Made by a program: the position numbers and the translations under genes
Shown: piece by piece, positions 31,634-39,473 of the stretch
Position numbering within the stretch: the stretch's first letter is position 1
Layout of the letters: each line of letters starts with the position of its first letter
DNA from: a virus
Reading direction: 5' to 3' (one strand)
Length of the DNA: 50,552 nt
IMG/VR virus record: IMGVR_UViG_3300042892_003184
Coordinates: 1 to 50,552 of that record
The notes under the pieces: generated by a model
Seen by the model: only the letters and a program-made list of their open reading frames with translations
What the model was told of the DNA's origin: nothing
Databases searched by the model: none

Positions 31634-31894
31634 TTACAGCTCTAACTTCAACTGAGACTTTGCCGGAGTTTCTGACTGTTCTGCAATCTTGACCGGCAAG
31701 AACTGCTTGTTAATAAATCCACACGCATTGCATGCGAACGTTGGGATTGGCACAATAGCTTCCTTTCCAGTGGGTGATACAAGAGCAGAAACTCTCTTCA
31801 TCAACGCTACTTCTTGAAATGTATAGTTACCGCAACTTTCACACGTAACATCCTGCGCGTTACTTAAATCAATATTCATTGGTTGCTTGCTCAT
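31634..31894 (-). CDS. Two-knuckle zinc-ribbon protein
   Basis: 86 aa. CESCGNY and CNACGFI, 41 residues apart, form a classical four-Cys zinc ribbon. A polar, probably disordered tail follows. GGAG 6 nt before the ATG. Position between gp44-like and ClpP-like genes suggests a replication or regulation role, not identified. Confidence 0.65.
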   Translation of the reverse strand: MSKQPMNIDLSNAQDVTCESCGNYTFQEVALMKRVSALVSPTGKEAIVPIPTFACNACGFINKQFLPVKIAEQSETPAKSQLKLEL

Positions 31895-31904
31895 AAAATC
31901 TCCG

Positions 31905-32819
31905 TTAACTTGTTAAAATGGTATGTAGTACTGTTATAAAATTAATTTCTTTGTCAATCACTTGACTGTCCCACCTACACCCGTCTCCAATTGCAATAAT
32001 TGCTTGTGAAATTTTATTGGGGGCATATTGTTCAACATAATCAAATAATACTCTGTATAATTCGGTGAAGTCTTGAATCTGTGCGTCAGCTACAATCTTT
32101 CGAATTTCACCAACCTTATCCTTCAAGGTCAAATTACTGGTTAATGCATCTACGACCTTTAGTTTAACATCCTGTCCAATCAGTTCATCAATACTTACTT
32201 GTAGTTTTCCATCACGGGTCTGAAGTTGTGCAGTATTGATACATTTACGAATGTCTGGGTAATATGCATTCACAATCTGTGCGATTGTCTTTGTATCATA
32301 TTCCACATTTTCATTTTTTAGGATATCCGCCAACTTCTTTGCGGCATCCTTCTTACTCGGTGGCGTGAGCTTATACACCTGCGTTCTACTTACTAGTGGG
32401 TCAATGATTCTTTCTAGATAATTTGCCGTCAAGATAAATCGAGTTGATGCGGAATATGCTTCCATCATGTTACGAAGCGCGGGTTGGGCTTCTCGTCCCA
32501 AGAAATCTGCCTCATCCAATACAACAATCTTCAATGGAGCAAATCCAACCGTTGACGCAAATCCCTTAATCTTATCACGAACCGTATCAATACCCCGTTC
32601 GTCGGATGCATTAATAAACATATAATCACAGTCAATGTTCTTAACAAGAATCTTTGCGGCAGTCGTCTTACCAGTTCCCGCAGTTCCGTAAAACAATAGG
32701 TGTGGAATATCCTGTGTTTGGATATACTGTTCCAACTTTGCCCGAATCACATCATTTCCGATATAGTTTTCAAGATTATCAGGGCGATAGCGCTCCGTCC
32801 AAATCGTATTTTCGTTCAC
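31905..32819 (-). CDS. 44: Clamp-loader large subunit, gp44-like AAA+ ATPase
   Basis: 304 aa from a GTG (32819) that overlaps the methylase stop as GTGA, with GGAGG just before; T4 gp44 is 319. WTERYRPDNLENYIG (7-21) is the RFC/gp44 N-terminal box. GTAGTGKT (45-52) is Walker A, VVLDEADF Walker B, and LVSRTQVY carries the SRC motif. FILTAN is sensor 1. With the gp62-like subunit it loads the gp45-like clamp using ATP. A longer GTG start at 32837 lies inside the upstream gene and lacks a better ribosome-binding site. Confidence 0.93.
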   Translation of the reverse strand: MNENTIWTERYRPDNLENYIGNDVIRAKLEQYIQTQDIPHLLFYGTAGTGKTTAAKILVKNIDCDYMFINASDERGIDTVRDKIKGFASTVGFAPLKIVVLDEADFLGREAQPALRNMMEAYSASTRFILTANYLERIIDPLVSRTQVYKLTPPSKKDAAKKLADILKNENVEYDTKTIAQIVNAYYPDIRKCINTAQLQTRDGKLQVSIDELIGQDVKLKVVDALTSNLTLKDKVGEIRKIVADAQIQDFTELYRVLFDYVEQYAPNKISQAIIAIGDGCRWDSQVIDKEINFITVLHTILTS

Positions 32820-34045
32820 ACCTTCCTCCACAGCCACAGCGGCTCGGCAAAAATTTTATTAACAGAGTTATCTACTCTGTCCATTGTATCGTCTGTCCAC
32901 TCGTTCGGTGCACTTCCTTGTGACACCGTTCCTGCTCCCGCACTATTCGGTCGTTTGGACATTTCCATTCCGATTGATCCCATATATTCCAATCCCAATG
33001 ACTGTAAATGATTATTCATGGGAGTTGTAATTTCTAACCACCGTTTACCACCCTTCCCAGATGTAGAAAATACATCAGCAATGTTTATTGCCATAATACC
33101 ACCGACTCGTAATGCTGGATAAATATTCGTTAGTACTTGATGTAAGAACTTTTCATTCCATTCTTCAATAGATTTATATCGTTTGAAACTCTGGGTGTCA
33201 TCCGTACTATAATGTTCTACATTAAAATATGGTGGCGAAGTGAATACTATATCAAAGTACTCATTATACTCTGAAAAGTCAACCCCTTCGGCGGGTAATT
33301 CATAAAATGTTGTTTTTTTATCGTTCTCAAAAAAACTACTATGTTTTACATAAAATTCTTTTTGTTTTTCATATAATGGATGATTATCTTTATTGGGGTC
33401 CATGCCAACATAATGTTCTGTTGTGTTTCCCGCATAGAATCCCGCCAACCTATCACCCCAACCCATTGAAAAGTCCAATACATTTTTAGATTGGAACATA
33501 TCATATAATGATTTTGCTACATTTGGTCTGAATTGCGAACACGTATATTTACGTAAATGTAAACATCCTCGCAATGTAGACTTATCAATGCGAGGAACTT
33601 TTAAGGTAAACAATGATCCCATCAGACTTACCATCGTACTCTTAGTACGCCATGTCTTCTCGGGACCAGGTGACCGATTTGAATTTGCTTTCCAACGATT
33701 CTCTTGTTGAAAGTAATTTGAAGCCATGTTACCCGTATTGCTCTTTGAAAATATCGTCGGCGTTCCTTCAAACAATAAACTATAGTCTGTACTTTTTGTA
33801 CGGGAAAACCATTCTTGTTGTTTAGTACTCTCATTCCATTTAACACTTTTCAATTGCATATAACTATTATACGCATCGTCTTCACTAATATCATTGTAAG
33901 GAATAGGGTACATCATACAAATTGTCGCCATACTTTCTTTGATATCATCTACCGAGAATGTTTGTTTAATATACTGCCACTCGTCCGCACTTATTGCCAA
34001 GTACGGAGTCATGGCTAAAAACTTGTCAAAGTAATTTTGATACAT
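32816..34045 (-). CDS. DNA N4/N6 methyltransferase-like protein
   Basis: 409 aa. LDFSMGWGDRLAGFY near residue 197 is the SAM-binding FxGxG-type motif and VFTSPPYFN near 271 is catalytic motif IV (SPPY, the N4-cytosine/N6-adenine type). VGGIMAINIADVFS follows as motif V/VI. The 190-residue N-terminal extension has no recognised domain. The next gene upstream encodes a TET-associated-type glycosyltransferase, so the two may act in DNA hypermodification. The replication genes surrounding it fit a role in marking progeny DNA. The target base cannot be read from the sequence. Confidence 0.75.
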   Translation of the reverse strand: MYQNYFDKFLAMTPYLAISADEWQYIKQTFSVDDIKESMATICMMYPIPYNDISEDDAYNSYMQLKSVKWNESTKQQEWFSRTKSTDYSLLFEGTPTIFSKSNTGNMASNYFQQENRWKANSNRSPGPEKTWRTKSTMVSLMGSLFTLKVPRIDKSTLRGCLHLRKYTCSQFRPNVAKSLYDMFQSKNVLDFSMGWGDRLAGFYAGNTTEHYVGMDPNKDNHPLYEKQKEFYVKHSSFFENDKKTTFYELPAEGVDFSEYNEYFDIVFTSPPYFNVEHYSTDDTQSFKRYKSIEEWNEKFLHQVLTNIYPALRVGGIMAINIADVFSTSGKGGKRWLEITTPMNNHLQSLGLEYMGSIGMEMSKRPNSAGAGTVSQGSAPNEWTDDTMDRVDNSVNKIFAEPLWLWRKV

Positions 34046-35296
34046 TTATTCTGTTTCGGTTTCAATATCCACTGGATTAGTACGTTTTACTAGTTTCATA
34101 TTATATTCATTGACCTTTGGTTCTCTAGAAATTCCCTCTTTCAATACCAAGTCTTGCTTAAATAACTTAGTGTATGCAATGTGATGATGCGGTCTGCCAT
34201 CTTTATGCATTTCATGCGTCAATGTAACAATTTTACCCCAATGCTTCTTTAACTCATCAAACTTTTTTTGATATCCAGAAGTATTACCACCTTCATAAAT
34301 GGTATCCGTATTCCCGCCACGCATGGTACCGGTGGTTTGTTTTCCACTCAGTAGTGTATTAAAGTTGACCGTGCACAAATCGCCAGTGGACAGCACTCGC
34401 AAAGACAAGTCGGTATCTTCGTTGTACGTTCCGCGCCAACGTTCTTCCAACCGAGTATCTAGTAATTCAGAATTGATTAAAATACAGCTATACACTCTTG
34501 TATTTTTTATAAACTGACTACGGCCTGGTTCTGTTGCAGGAACAAATGACATATATTGGCATCCGACCAACCCCAAGTTTTCATATCGGTCACTGAAATC
34601 TTCCATGATTCTGAAAAACACACCGTCTTTAACTTTCTTCTTTAAATTATTGTTCCACCGATAAAATCCAAGAATATTATCATCGACTACCCAATGTTTT
34701 TTGTGACCACTCTTAACCGCATGATCCCATACGAAATTTCTAACAGGAATACTACCCCTCTTTAATGCACTAAAGTTTTCGGGGAGTTTTATAATTTTTT
34801 TTACATCTACTTTTGCAGCATACGAATCGTATTCCGCGGGTTCTACACATATATAAAAATCAATTCCCATCTCTTCAAGTGTATCAATCGTAAATGTCTT
34901 TTCCCACCGACCTTTAGTAATTACATATATCGGATACTTGGGATAAATTTTATGTGTGTATGCATATTCATAATCCCGCAATGGATTTTCATTAAGATCA
35001 TAATGTACATAACGACTTGCATTATTTTCTTTCAACCCAAATGTCTTATACACTATATTCCGTTCCATTTGATTTTTAACAAATACATTTACTATGCACC
35101 GTTCCATCAAATATGGCGACCACGCAAATTCTGGTAGATTGAAATAATGTTCACATTCCAAATCATACATGTTATGATTTTTATAATCAAATTCATATGA
35201 AAGTGTATAATCCCAGAAGTCACCTTCAATAAGTGTGTTATTTAAAATATCTGCAACTTTTTCTTTATGACTTGTGTGGATTTTAATAATTTCCAT
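34046..35296 (-). CDS. TET-associated-type glycosyltransferase (TAGT-like)
   Basis: 416 aa. YPIYVITKGRWEKTFTIDTL near 141, IPVRNFVWDHAVKSG near 182 and KHWVVDDNILGFYR near 200 form a GT-A-like core with a DDN metal/donor motif. They match the TET-associated glycosyltransferase group known from phages that glycosylate hydroxymethylated or otherwise modified bases. The ERWRGTYNEDTDLSLR region suggests the C-terminal acceptor base. No TET/JBP dioxygenase is visible in the window. Adjacent methylase gene abuts the stop. Family call is from memory of the motif pattern. Confidence 0.6.
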   Translation of the reverse strand: MEIIKIHTSHKEKVADILNNTLIEGDFWDYTLSYEFDYKNHNMYDLECEHYFNLPEFAWSPYLMERCIVNVFVKNQMERNIVYKTFGLKENNASRYVHYDLNENPLRDYEYAYTHKIYPKYPIYVITKGRWEKTFTIDTLEEMGIDFYICVEPAEYDSYAAKVDVKKIIKLPENFSALKRGSIPVRNFVWDHAVKSGHKKHWVVDDNILGFYRWNNNLKKKVKDGVFFRIMEDFSDRYENLGLVGCQYMSFVPATEPGRSQFIKNTRVYSCILINSELLDTRLEERWRGTYNEDTDLSLRVLSTGDLCTVNFNTLLSGKQTTGTMRGGNTDTIYEGGNTSGYQKKFDELKKHWGKIVTLTHEMHKDGRPHHHIAYTKLFKQDLVLKEGISREPKVNEYNMKLVKRTNPVDIETETE

Positions 35297-35310
35297 ATAC
35301 TATACCTATA

Positions 35311-36030
35311 TTAAATAGAAATCTGAACAAGGTAATATGTTGATGTGTATCCGTTTGCATCAAACTTTGCCACAGATAATCCCTTTGAACTAATCTGCAA
35401 CGTTCCGTTACTAATTTCTTTATTTGCCGTAAAGATTTCACGAAGATAGTTTGCCGAAAAACTAATAGGAGCCAACTTTACAGCAACATCGGTGGCCACT
35501 GAAATGGAGATTCTATTCGTATTGTTGGCCGAATGACCAATTACTACTTCTGCCATCTTTTCATCGCCGGAACTCATCACGGTAAATGTTTCAACATCAT
35601 TCAATGCACTCTTTGCCTTCACAAAGGTATTGACAAACTTATCATCCAGTAGAATAGTAAAATCTATAATCGGAAGTTTCTTCAACTCCGGCACTGCGGG
35701 AATGACGGTTGCGTCAGCAAGGACGAATGTTGCCTTTGTGGAACTGTCGGACAGATTAAGTCCCGTCGTCTTACCATTTGCAGTACTTGGATTTACCACA
35801 ATGTTTTCATCCAATACACCAAGGATCGACCGAAGCTTCTTGGTATCATACACACCAAATTCACCCTCGGGAAAATTAATCTTTTCTGCTGCAATTTCAA
35901 CAAGAACATTCTTGTCTGCTGAAATCGTTCGAACGGAAAGATTGTTCCCATCAGACTTCAAGGTAACACTTTCACACGAACCACCCAAATTATACTTACC
36001 AATAAACTTTTCCAACTTTGATTTTTCCAT
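35311..36030 (-). CDS. 45: Sliding clamp, gp45-like
   Basis: 239 aa (T4 gp45: 228). Repeated beta-alpha-beta units, a low-cysteine acidic surface and a C-terminal strand TSTYYLVQIS fit the PCNA/gp45 fold, and MEKSKLEKFIGKYNLGG resembles the T4-like N-terminus. As a trimer it encircles DNA and tethers the family-B polymerase. In T4 it also activates late transcription. AAGAGG ribosome-binding site. Position between the modification genes and amidase region is unusual for T4 itself, though the gene set is complete. Confidence 0.8.
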   Translation of the reverse strand: MEKSKLEKFIGKYNLGGSCESVTLKSDGNNLSVRTISADKNVLVEIAAEKINFPEGEFGVYDTKKLRSILGVLDENIVVNPSTANGKTTGLNLSDSSTKATFVLADATVIPAVPELKKLPIIDFTILLDDKFVNTFVKAKSALNDVETFTVMSSGDEKMAEVVIGHSANNTNRISISVATDVAVKLAPISFSANYLREIFTANKEISNGTLQISSKGLSVAKFDANGYTSTYYLVQISI

Positions 36031-36050
36031 AACCGTTAACCTCTTAATTA

Positions 36051-36407
36051 TTAATATTGTGTATCTTCATACCACATCTTTGTTAACTTCCCATCCGTAA
36101 ATCGTGCAAAATAATCACGCAATACATTGTTGCTATTCATACCCTTATAGAACATAATATCACCGTGGTAATCTGTCAAGTACTCACGACGATAACTTCC
36201 TTCTATTTTTTGCGAATATCCTTTAAACAAGGCAGTGCCATCATCTATCCATTCATACTCCCAAAGTTCTTCATACAATTCACCCTTTGCCGTAATAACA
36301 TATTTAGTCAGTGCATTTTCAAGTGACTTCGTTTGATACCATTCATCGGCAATTTCTGTATTACCTGGTAATATTTGTTCTATTCTGATTTCATCGAACA
36401 TTCCCAT
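36051..36407 (-). CDS. Hypothetical phage protein (MGMFDEI type)
   Basis: 118 aa from the ATG with GGAG 6 nt upstream (36407). The opening GMFDEIRI is frequent in phage proteins of unknown function. The body is beta-rich with many Tyr/Trp (LYEELWEYEWIDDG) and no cysteine. Its ribosome-binding site lies in the end of the amidase gene. Confidence 0.6.
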   Translation of the reverse strand: MGMFDEIRIEQILPGNTEIADEWYQTKSLENALTKYVITAKGELYEELWEYEWIDDGTALFKGYSQKIEGSYRREYLTDYHGDIMFYKGMNSNNVLRDYFARFTDGKLTKMWYEDTQY

Positions 36408-36409
36408 AA

Positions 36410-36919
36410 CTATCTCCATTTATTAATATTGACATGCAATTTTTCCCAATCGAAATGCAATCCTGGATCAATTTTTCTTCCTCGGGGAATTGCAATATCA
36501 GAATGTCCAATAATTACCTTTGATGTAGAATCATTGTATCGTGACTGTAATTGTTTTATAAGCCATCCCGCACTATTATATTGTTTTTCTGTATATGCTT
36601 CCGGTGGGTCATTTTGTAAACAAATACCAATACTATATTTATTTAATCGAACCATTCCTGTATAATACGAAATGCCCGCATGGGATGCCTGATATTTGGG
36701 GTCAATTAATTTAATAATAGTACCATCACGTTGAATATAATAATGATAACTATTTCTTTTTTTAATTAATGTTCGTCTTGTCGATTTGTATGAACCACCG
36801 TCATCATAATGTAATACAATATAATTGGCAGTGGTACTTCTTACTGTTTTCTTTGACGCTAATGGGTTGTTTAATAAGGTTGGAACTATCAATTGTGCCA
36901 TCAATAACATTTTTAGCAT
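36410..36919 (-). CDS. Secreted N-acetylmuramoyl-L-alanine amidase (amidase_2)
   Basis: 169 aa. An N-terminal hydrophobic signal (MLKMLLMAQLIVPTLL) would export it. VLHYDDGGSYKSTRR holds the first zinc His, YHYYIQRDG the second region, SIGICLQN the core strand, and IIGHSDIAIPRGRKIDPGLHFDW the second His and the final Asp/Lys motif. The architecture is the amidase_2/PGRP type that cleaves the glycan-peptide bond of peptidoglycan. It probably acts as endolysin after release, or in the periplasm. AGAGG Shine-Dalgarno. Confidence 0.88.
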   Translation of the reverse strand: MLKMLLMAQLIVPTLLNNPLASKKTVRSTTANYIVLHYDDGGSYKSTRRTLIKKRNSYHYYIQRDGTIIKLIDPKYQASHAGISYYTGMVRLNKYSIGICLQNDPPEAYTEKQYNSAGWLIKQLQSRYNDSTSKVIIGHSDIAIPRGRKIDPGLHFDWEKLHVNINKWR

Positions 36920-36932
36920 ATATTCCTCTCAG

Positions 36933-37053
36933 CGGCATCGGGGGATTCGAACCCCGCATAGATTTCTCTAAGTCCTTGGCTAGCATAGTGTGGTCATAAC
37001 ATTGGGGTAGCAACCCGTCCACTCCTACCGACTTCCCGACAGTCCGCGATGCC
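36933..37053 (-). tRNA. tRNA-like sequence, unusually long, possibly degenerate
   Basis: The ends form a perfect 7-bp acceptor stem (GGCATCG with CGATGCC). The 3' side carries a T-arm with GGGG-TTCGAAT-CCCC and one mismatched pair at the base. The 5' side has GACT-GTCGGGA-AGTC and, further on, an AGTCGGTA D-loop-like string. The span is about 120 nt, 30 or more longer than a normal tRNA. The middle folds into a GGGT/ACCC hairpin and a TAGA-GAAA-TCTA hairpin rather than a clear 5-bp anticodon arm. Anticodon not assignable with confidence (a TTGCTAC loop would read GCT, Ser). No CCA encoded. Confidence 0.45.
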
Positions 37054-37059
37054 AAAATA

Positions 37060-37395
37060 TTAATATTTAGGACGGTTTAACATCTTTGATAGTTCACTTT
37101 GAAACAATGGCACTACCTTTTGAATAATACCTTCTACAAATTCAATCTGTGACGCACGATATAAATCCTCGTCAAATATAACAGAAATATTAATTTTACT
37201 ATGAAACGCCGTGGGATCAAACACTCTCTCGGTTCTATAATCAAACTTCTTTTCTACTACCTTATTCAAGTTTTCCCAACGTGCCGACAGTTCATCACGT
37301 TCTTTGGTCAGCTTATTATTCTTTTCTTTGAGCAAAGTATTTTCCGCAAGTGCCAGTTCTAACTTTTCCCATATGAAATCGGTTTCTTGTCCCAT
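37060..37395 (-). CDS. Coiled-coil protein
   Basis: 111 aa. Residues 10-55 (WEKLELALAENTLLKEKNNKLTKERDEL and onward) are heptad-rich coiled coil; the C-terminus is a short helical domain. The stop lies 7 nt before the tRNA-like sequence. It overlaps the upstream gene by one base. Not recognised. Confidence 0.55.
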   Translation of the reverse strand: MGQETDFIWEKLELALAENTLLKEKNNKLTKERDELSARWENLNKVVEKKFDYRTERVFDPTAFHSKINISVIFDEDLYRASQIEFVEGIIQKVVPLFQSELSKMLNRPKY

Positions 37396-37619
37396 TAAAA
37401 TTCCCCCTCGTCATCGGATACGTGATGGATGTTGTAATACGCAAAATCCAACAACTTCAAGTTACAGATGCACAATAATACGTAATGACCAGGCGAATGG
37501 TCACCAGAGGTTCTACTTTCTACAAGAAACTCAAACCACTGAATTCCATCCATTCTATATCCAAAAGACGGCCAGTTCCATTCGAAGTACATTTCAATTT
37601 TTTCTGGTTTATTACGCAT
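37395..37619 (-). CDS. Hypothetical protein
   Basis: 74 aa, Trp/Tyr-rich (MYFEWNWPSFGYRMDGIQW), ending in acidic residues. It overlaps the ligase stop by one base and the coiled-coil gene start by one base. Not recognised. Confidence 0.5.
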   Translation of the reverse strand: MRNKPEKIEMYFEWNWPSFGYRMDGIQWFEFLVESRTSGDHSPGHYVLLCICNLKLLDFAYYNIHHVSDDEGEF

Positions 37620-38719
37620 TAAAACTCCCCGTGGTTGCGAATCGACACCCCGACCGGAAAGATCGGGATGCCGTCGCGGCTCAGCTCTTGATAGCGAACT
37701 GTCAAGAACTTACCTACCAATTCCTTGCGATTGATATATAGTTCCGCTCGATTACTTTGCGTGCCTTCTGGACGACAATTGAAACGGTTACCGTCATCTG
37801 TTTCCAAGATGAAAATAGCAAGCCCTGTATCAGAGCCACCACCATCAATGATATCAAAAATACGATATTCTGCATCAACAAAATCCTTTAGTTTAAGTAG
37901 TGAATAGGAACGTTTTCCAATTTCATATGCCATCGACGGATTGCGAATCATGGTACCTTCGTAACCTTCAGACACAAACTGGGTGTGCTGCTTATAAACT
38001 TCTGTCTCATCTATACACGCCACCGTCTTTACCATAACGACATTCGGTGGTGCGTCATGCATCAAGTCAACGATAATCTGCTGCCGCATGGCATAAGGAA
38101 GTTCGTTGTCCACAATGTCATATACATGATACATAAGTAGTGGAGACAGTTCTGGACGATACTTCTTGATAGCCTTCATGCTTTCCTGCAACAGCTGATT
38201 ATTCGGAAGCATCAGTTCACCATCAAGAATGAACCCACCCGTGTCAAACTGTAGATGTTCAATCACTTCGGGAATAATTTCTTTGTTGCCCCGACTGCGT
38301 GCGTCAGTGCCGTTGAACAACATACGCATACCGTTGAGCTTGGGCTGGATGTAGGACGGCCATTCCACCTTGTTCATATGATCCTTGAACTTGTGCGCCA
38401 ACATCGGCATCGGCCAACTATCTACCTTCTCACCTTCACGATAGAATCCCGCATCCAACTGCTTCTTGATAATGGCATCAAACTCAAAGAAAGCCTGTTC
38501 TTCACTGTTCCGTTCGTTTGCTCGTCCAACATTAGTCGGTGCCGCAAAGTATGGGTCCGAAGTCTGCTTCTTTGTTTCACGGCCTGTCTTGGTCAACTGA
38601 AACCATTCCGACTGCGTATAGAAATCGGTATTATCTTGAAGGATATACAACCGCCAGAATTTCCGGTTACCGGCCTTATTTTCAGAAATCAGCAAATCAC
38701 TACTTTTAATAATTTTCAT
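37619..38719 (-). CDS. ATP-dependent DNA ligase
   Basis: 366 aa. IQPKLNGMRML (K127 as the adenylated lysine in a KxNG variant of motif I), LDGEL (motif III), a GYEGTMIRN motif IV near 250 and SLLKLKDF motif V define the nucleotidyltransferase. The last part (FLTVRYQELSRDG) fits the OB domain. Residues 5-60 look like a WGR-type domain (RKFWRLYILQDN). It is smaller than T4 gp30 (487 aa) and joins nicks during phage replication. The KLNGMR form of motif I, with Asn for Asp, is unusual but known in phage ligases. Confidence 0.85.
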   Translation of the reverse strand: MKIIKSSDLLISENKAGNRKFWRLYILQDNTDFYTQSEWFQLTKTGRETKKQTSDPYFAAPTNVGRANERNSEEQAFFEFDAIIKKQLDAGFYREGEKVDSWPMPMLAHKFKDHMNKVEWPSYIQPKLNGMRMLFNGTDARSRGNKEIIPEVIEHLQFDTGGFILDGELMLPNNQLLQESMKAIKKYRPELSPLLMYHVYDIVDNELPYAMRQQIIVDLMHDAPPNVVMVKTVACIDETEVYKQHTQFVSEGYEGTMIRNPSMAYEIGKRSYSLLKLKDFVDAEYRIFDIIDGGGSDTGLAIFILETDDGNRFNCRPEGTQSNRAELYINRKELVGKFLTVRYQELSRDGIPIFPVGVSIRNHGEF

Positions 38720-38817
38720 CGAAACCAGTGTTTAAAGAGTTTACCTACTCCCATTAGAAGAACGCCTACACCGAACACCATCAATCCCCAATACTCATCC
38801 ATAGAGTCATCAATCAT
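38716..38817 (-). CDS. Tiny single-TM protein
   Basis: 33 aa. A short acidic N-terminus (IDDSMDEYW) precedes one glycine/leucine-rich hydrophobic helix (GLMVFGVGVLLMGVGKLF) and a basic end. Overlapping start/stop (TAAATG, TGATG-type) with both neighbours. A small membrane peptide; function unknown. Confidence 0.5.
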   Translation of the reverse strand: MIDDSMDEYWGLMVFGVGVLLMGVGKLFKHWFR

Positions 38818-38949
38818 TTAGTTATTTCTCAGATTGTTAGATGTACACGAACACATACCTTGACACTTCGGACAATCACATTCTCCATAGGAATGTGCCG
38901 TGCAATGACGGGAGAGCATCTGAAAGTATTTCATGCAGCATTTACACAT
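38818..38949 (-). CDS. Cys-rich mini-protein
   Basis: 43 aa with nine cysteines: CKCC near the start, then C16, CDCPKC and CSC. This would bind one or two zinc ions. Start follows AGAAAT, no strong ribosome-binding site. First gene downstream of promoter P7 and coupled to the membrane peptide and ligase below. Function unknown; possibly a metallothionein-like or zinc-ribbon domain. Confidence 0.55.
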   Translation of the reverse strand: MCKCCMKYFQMLSRHCTAHSYGECDCPKCQGMCSCTSNNLRNN

Positions 38950-38978
38950 ATTTCTGACCTCGGTTATGGTATACTAGT

Positions 38979-39007
38979 AATATAACTAATCTTGCCCCAA
39001 AAGTCAA
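38979..39007 (-). promoter_or_regulatory. Early sigma-70-type promoter P7
   Basis: Minus strand: TTGACT (39002-39007), 17-nt spacer, TATATT (38979-38984). Starts the Cys-rich/ligase unit. CCCC and GGGG blocks (38995-38998 and 39008-39011) flank the -35 box symmetrically, a weaker version of the palindrome at P3. Confidence 0.75.
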
Positions 39008-39020
39008 GGGGTATTATACA

Positions 39021-39473
39021 TTATTTATTGGATTTAACATATGCCCCTAATACAAAGGTTGCGGCGATTAATACCATATTTTTCAATATATATTGCCCTT
39101 CTAATGTCAATATAAATGGGACATATATAAACATTCTTTCTGGAAAAATAATTAATGGCGTCCATGCCCCTATCATTTGCATCCACAATAAAAATAATGT
39201 AGTACGTTGAAATATATTACATAAAAATCCTATTCCGATTAATGTTTCCCACACTGCCAATATCTTAATACTAATATATGATGGAATTATTCCAAAAGTA
39301 AGTACATTAATGGTATCCGTTGCCAAGGATTCTGCCGGCGATACATTTGGGAAAAACTTTAAGAATCCAAACCAAAAGAATACAATGCCAAGAGATATAC
39401 GTAAGGTATCTAACGCATATCTATTAAACAACGGTATTAAGTATTGGTCTAATTTAGAACGTAAAAAATTCAT
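39021..39473 (-). CDS. DoxX-like membrane protein
   Basis: 150 aa with four hydrophobic segments (about 22-42, 60-80, 82-102, 122-145). The first contains LRISLGIVFFWFGFLKFFP, typical of the DoxX/DUF417-type four-helix family, with the family's invariant Gly/Phe. Members are inner-membrane proteins linked to redox or respiratory roles, usually bacterial. Presence in a phage is unusual. It overlaps the polymerase gene by 20 nt. Confidence 0.6.
   Translation of the reverse strand: MNFLRSKLDQYLIPLFNRYALDTLRISLGIVFFWFGFLKFFPNVSPAESLATDTINVLTFGIIPSYISIKILAVWETLIGIGFLCNIFQRTTLFLLWMQMIGAWTPLIIFPERMFIYVPFILTLEGQYILKNMVLIAATFVLGAYVKSNK

Noticed and set aside
38255-38821. 188-codon open frame on the plus strand across the ligase
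   Set aside because: Mirror of the ligase, which has clear adenylation motifs.
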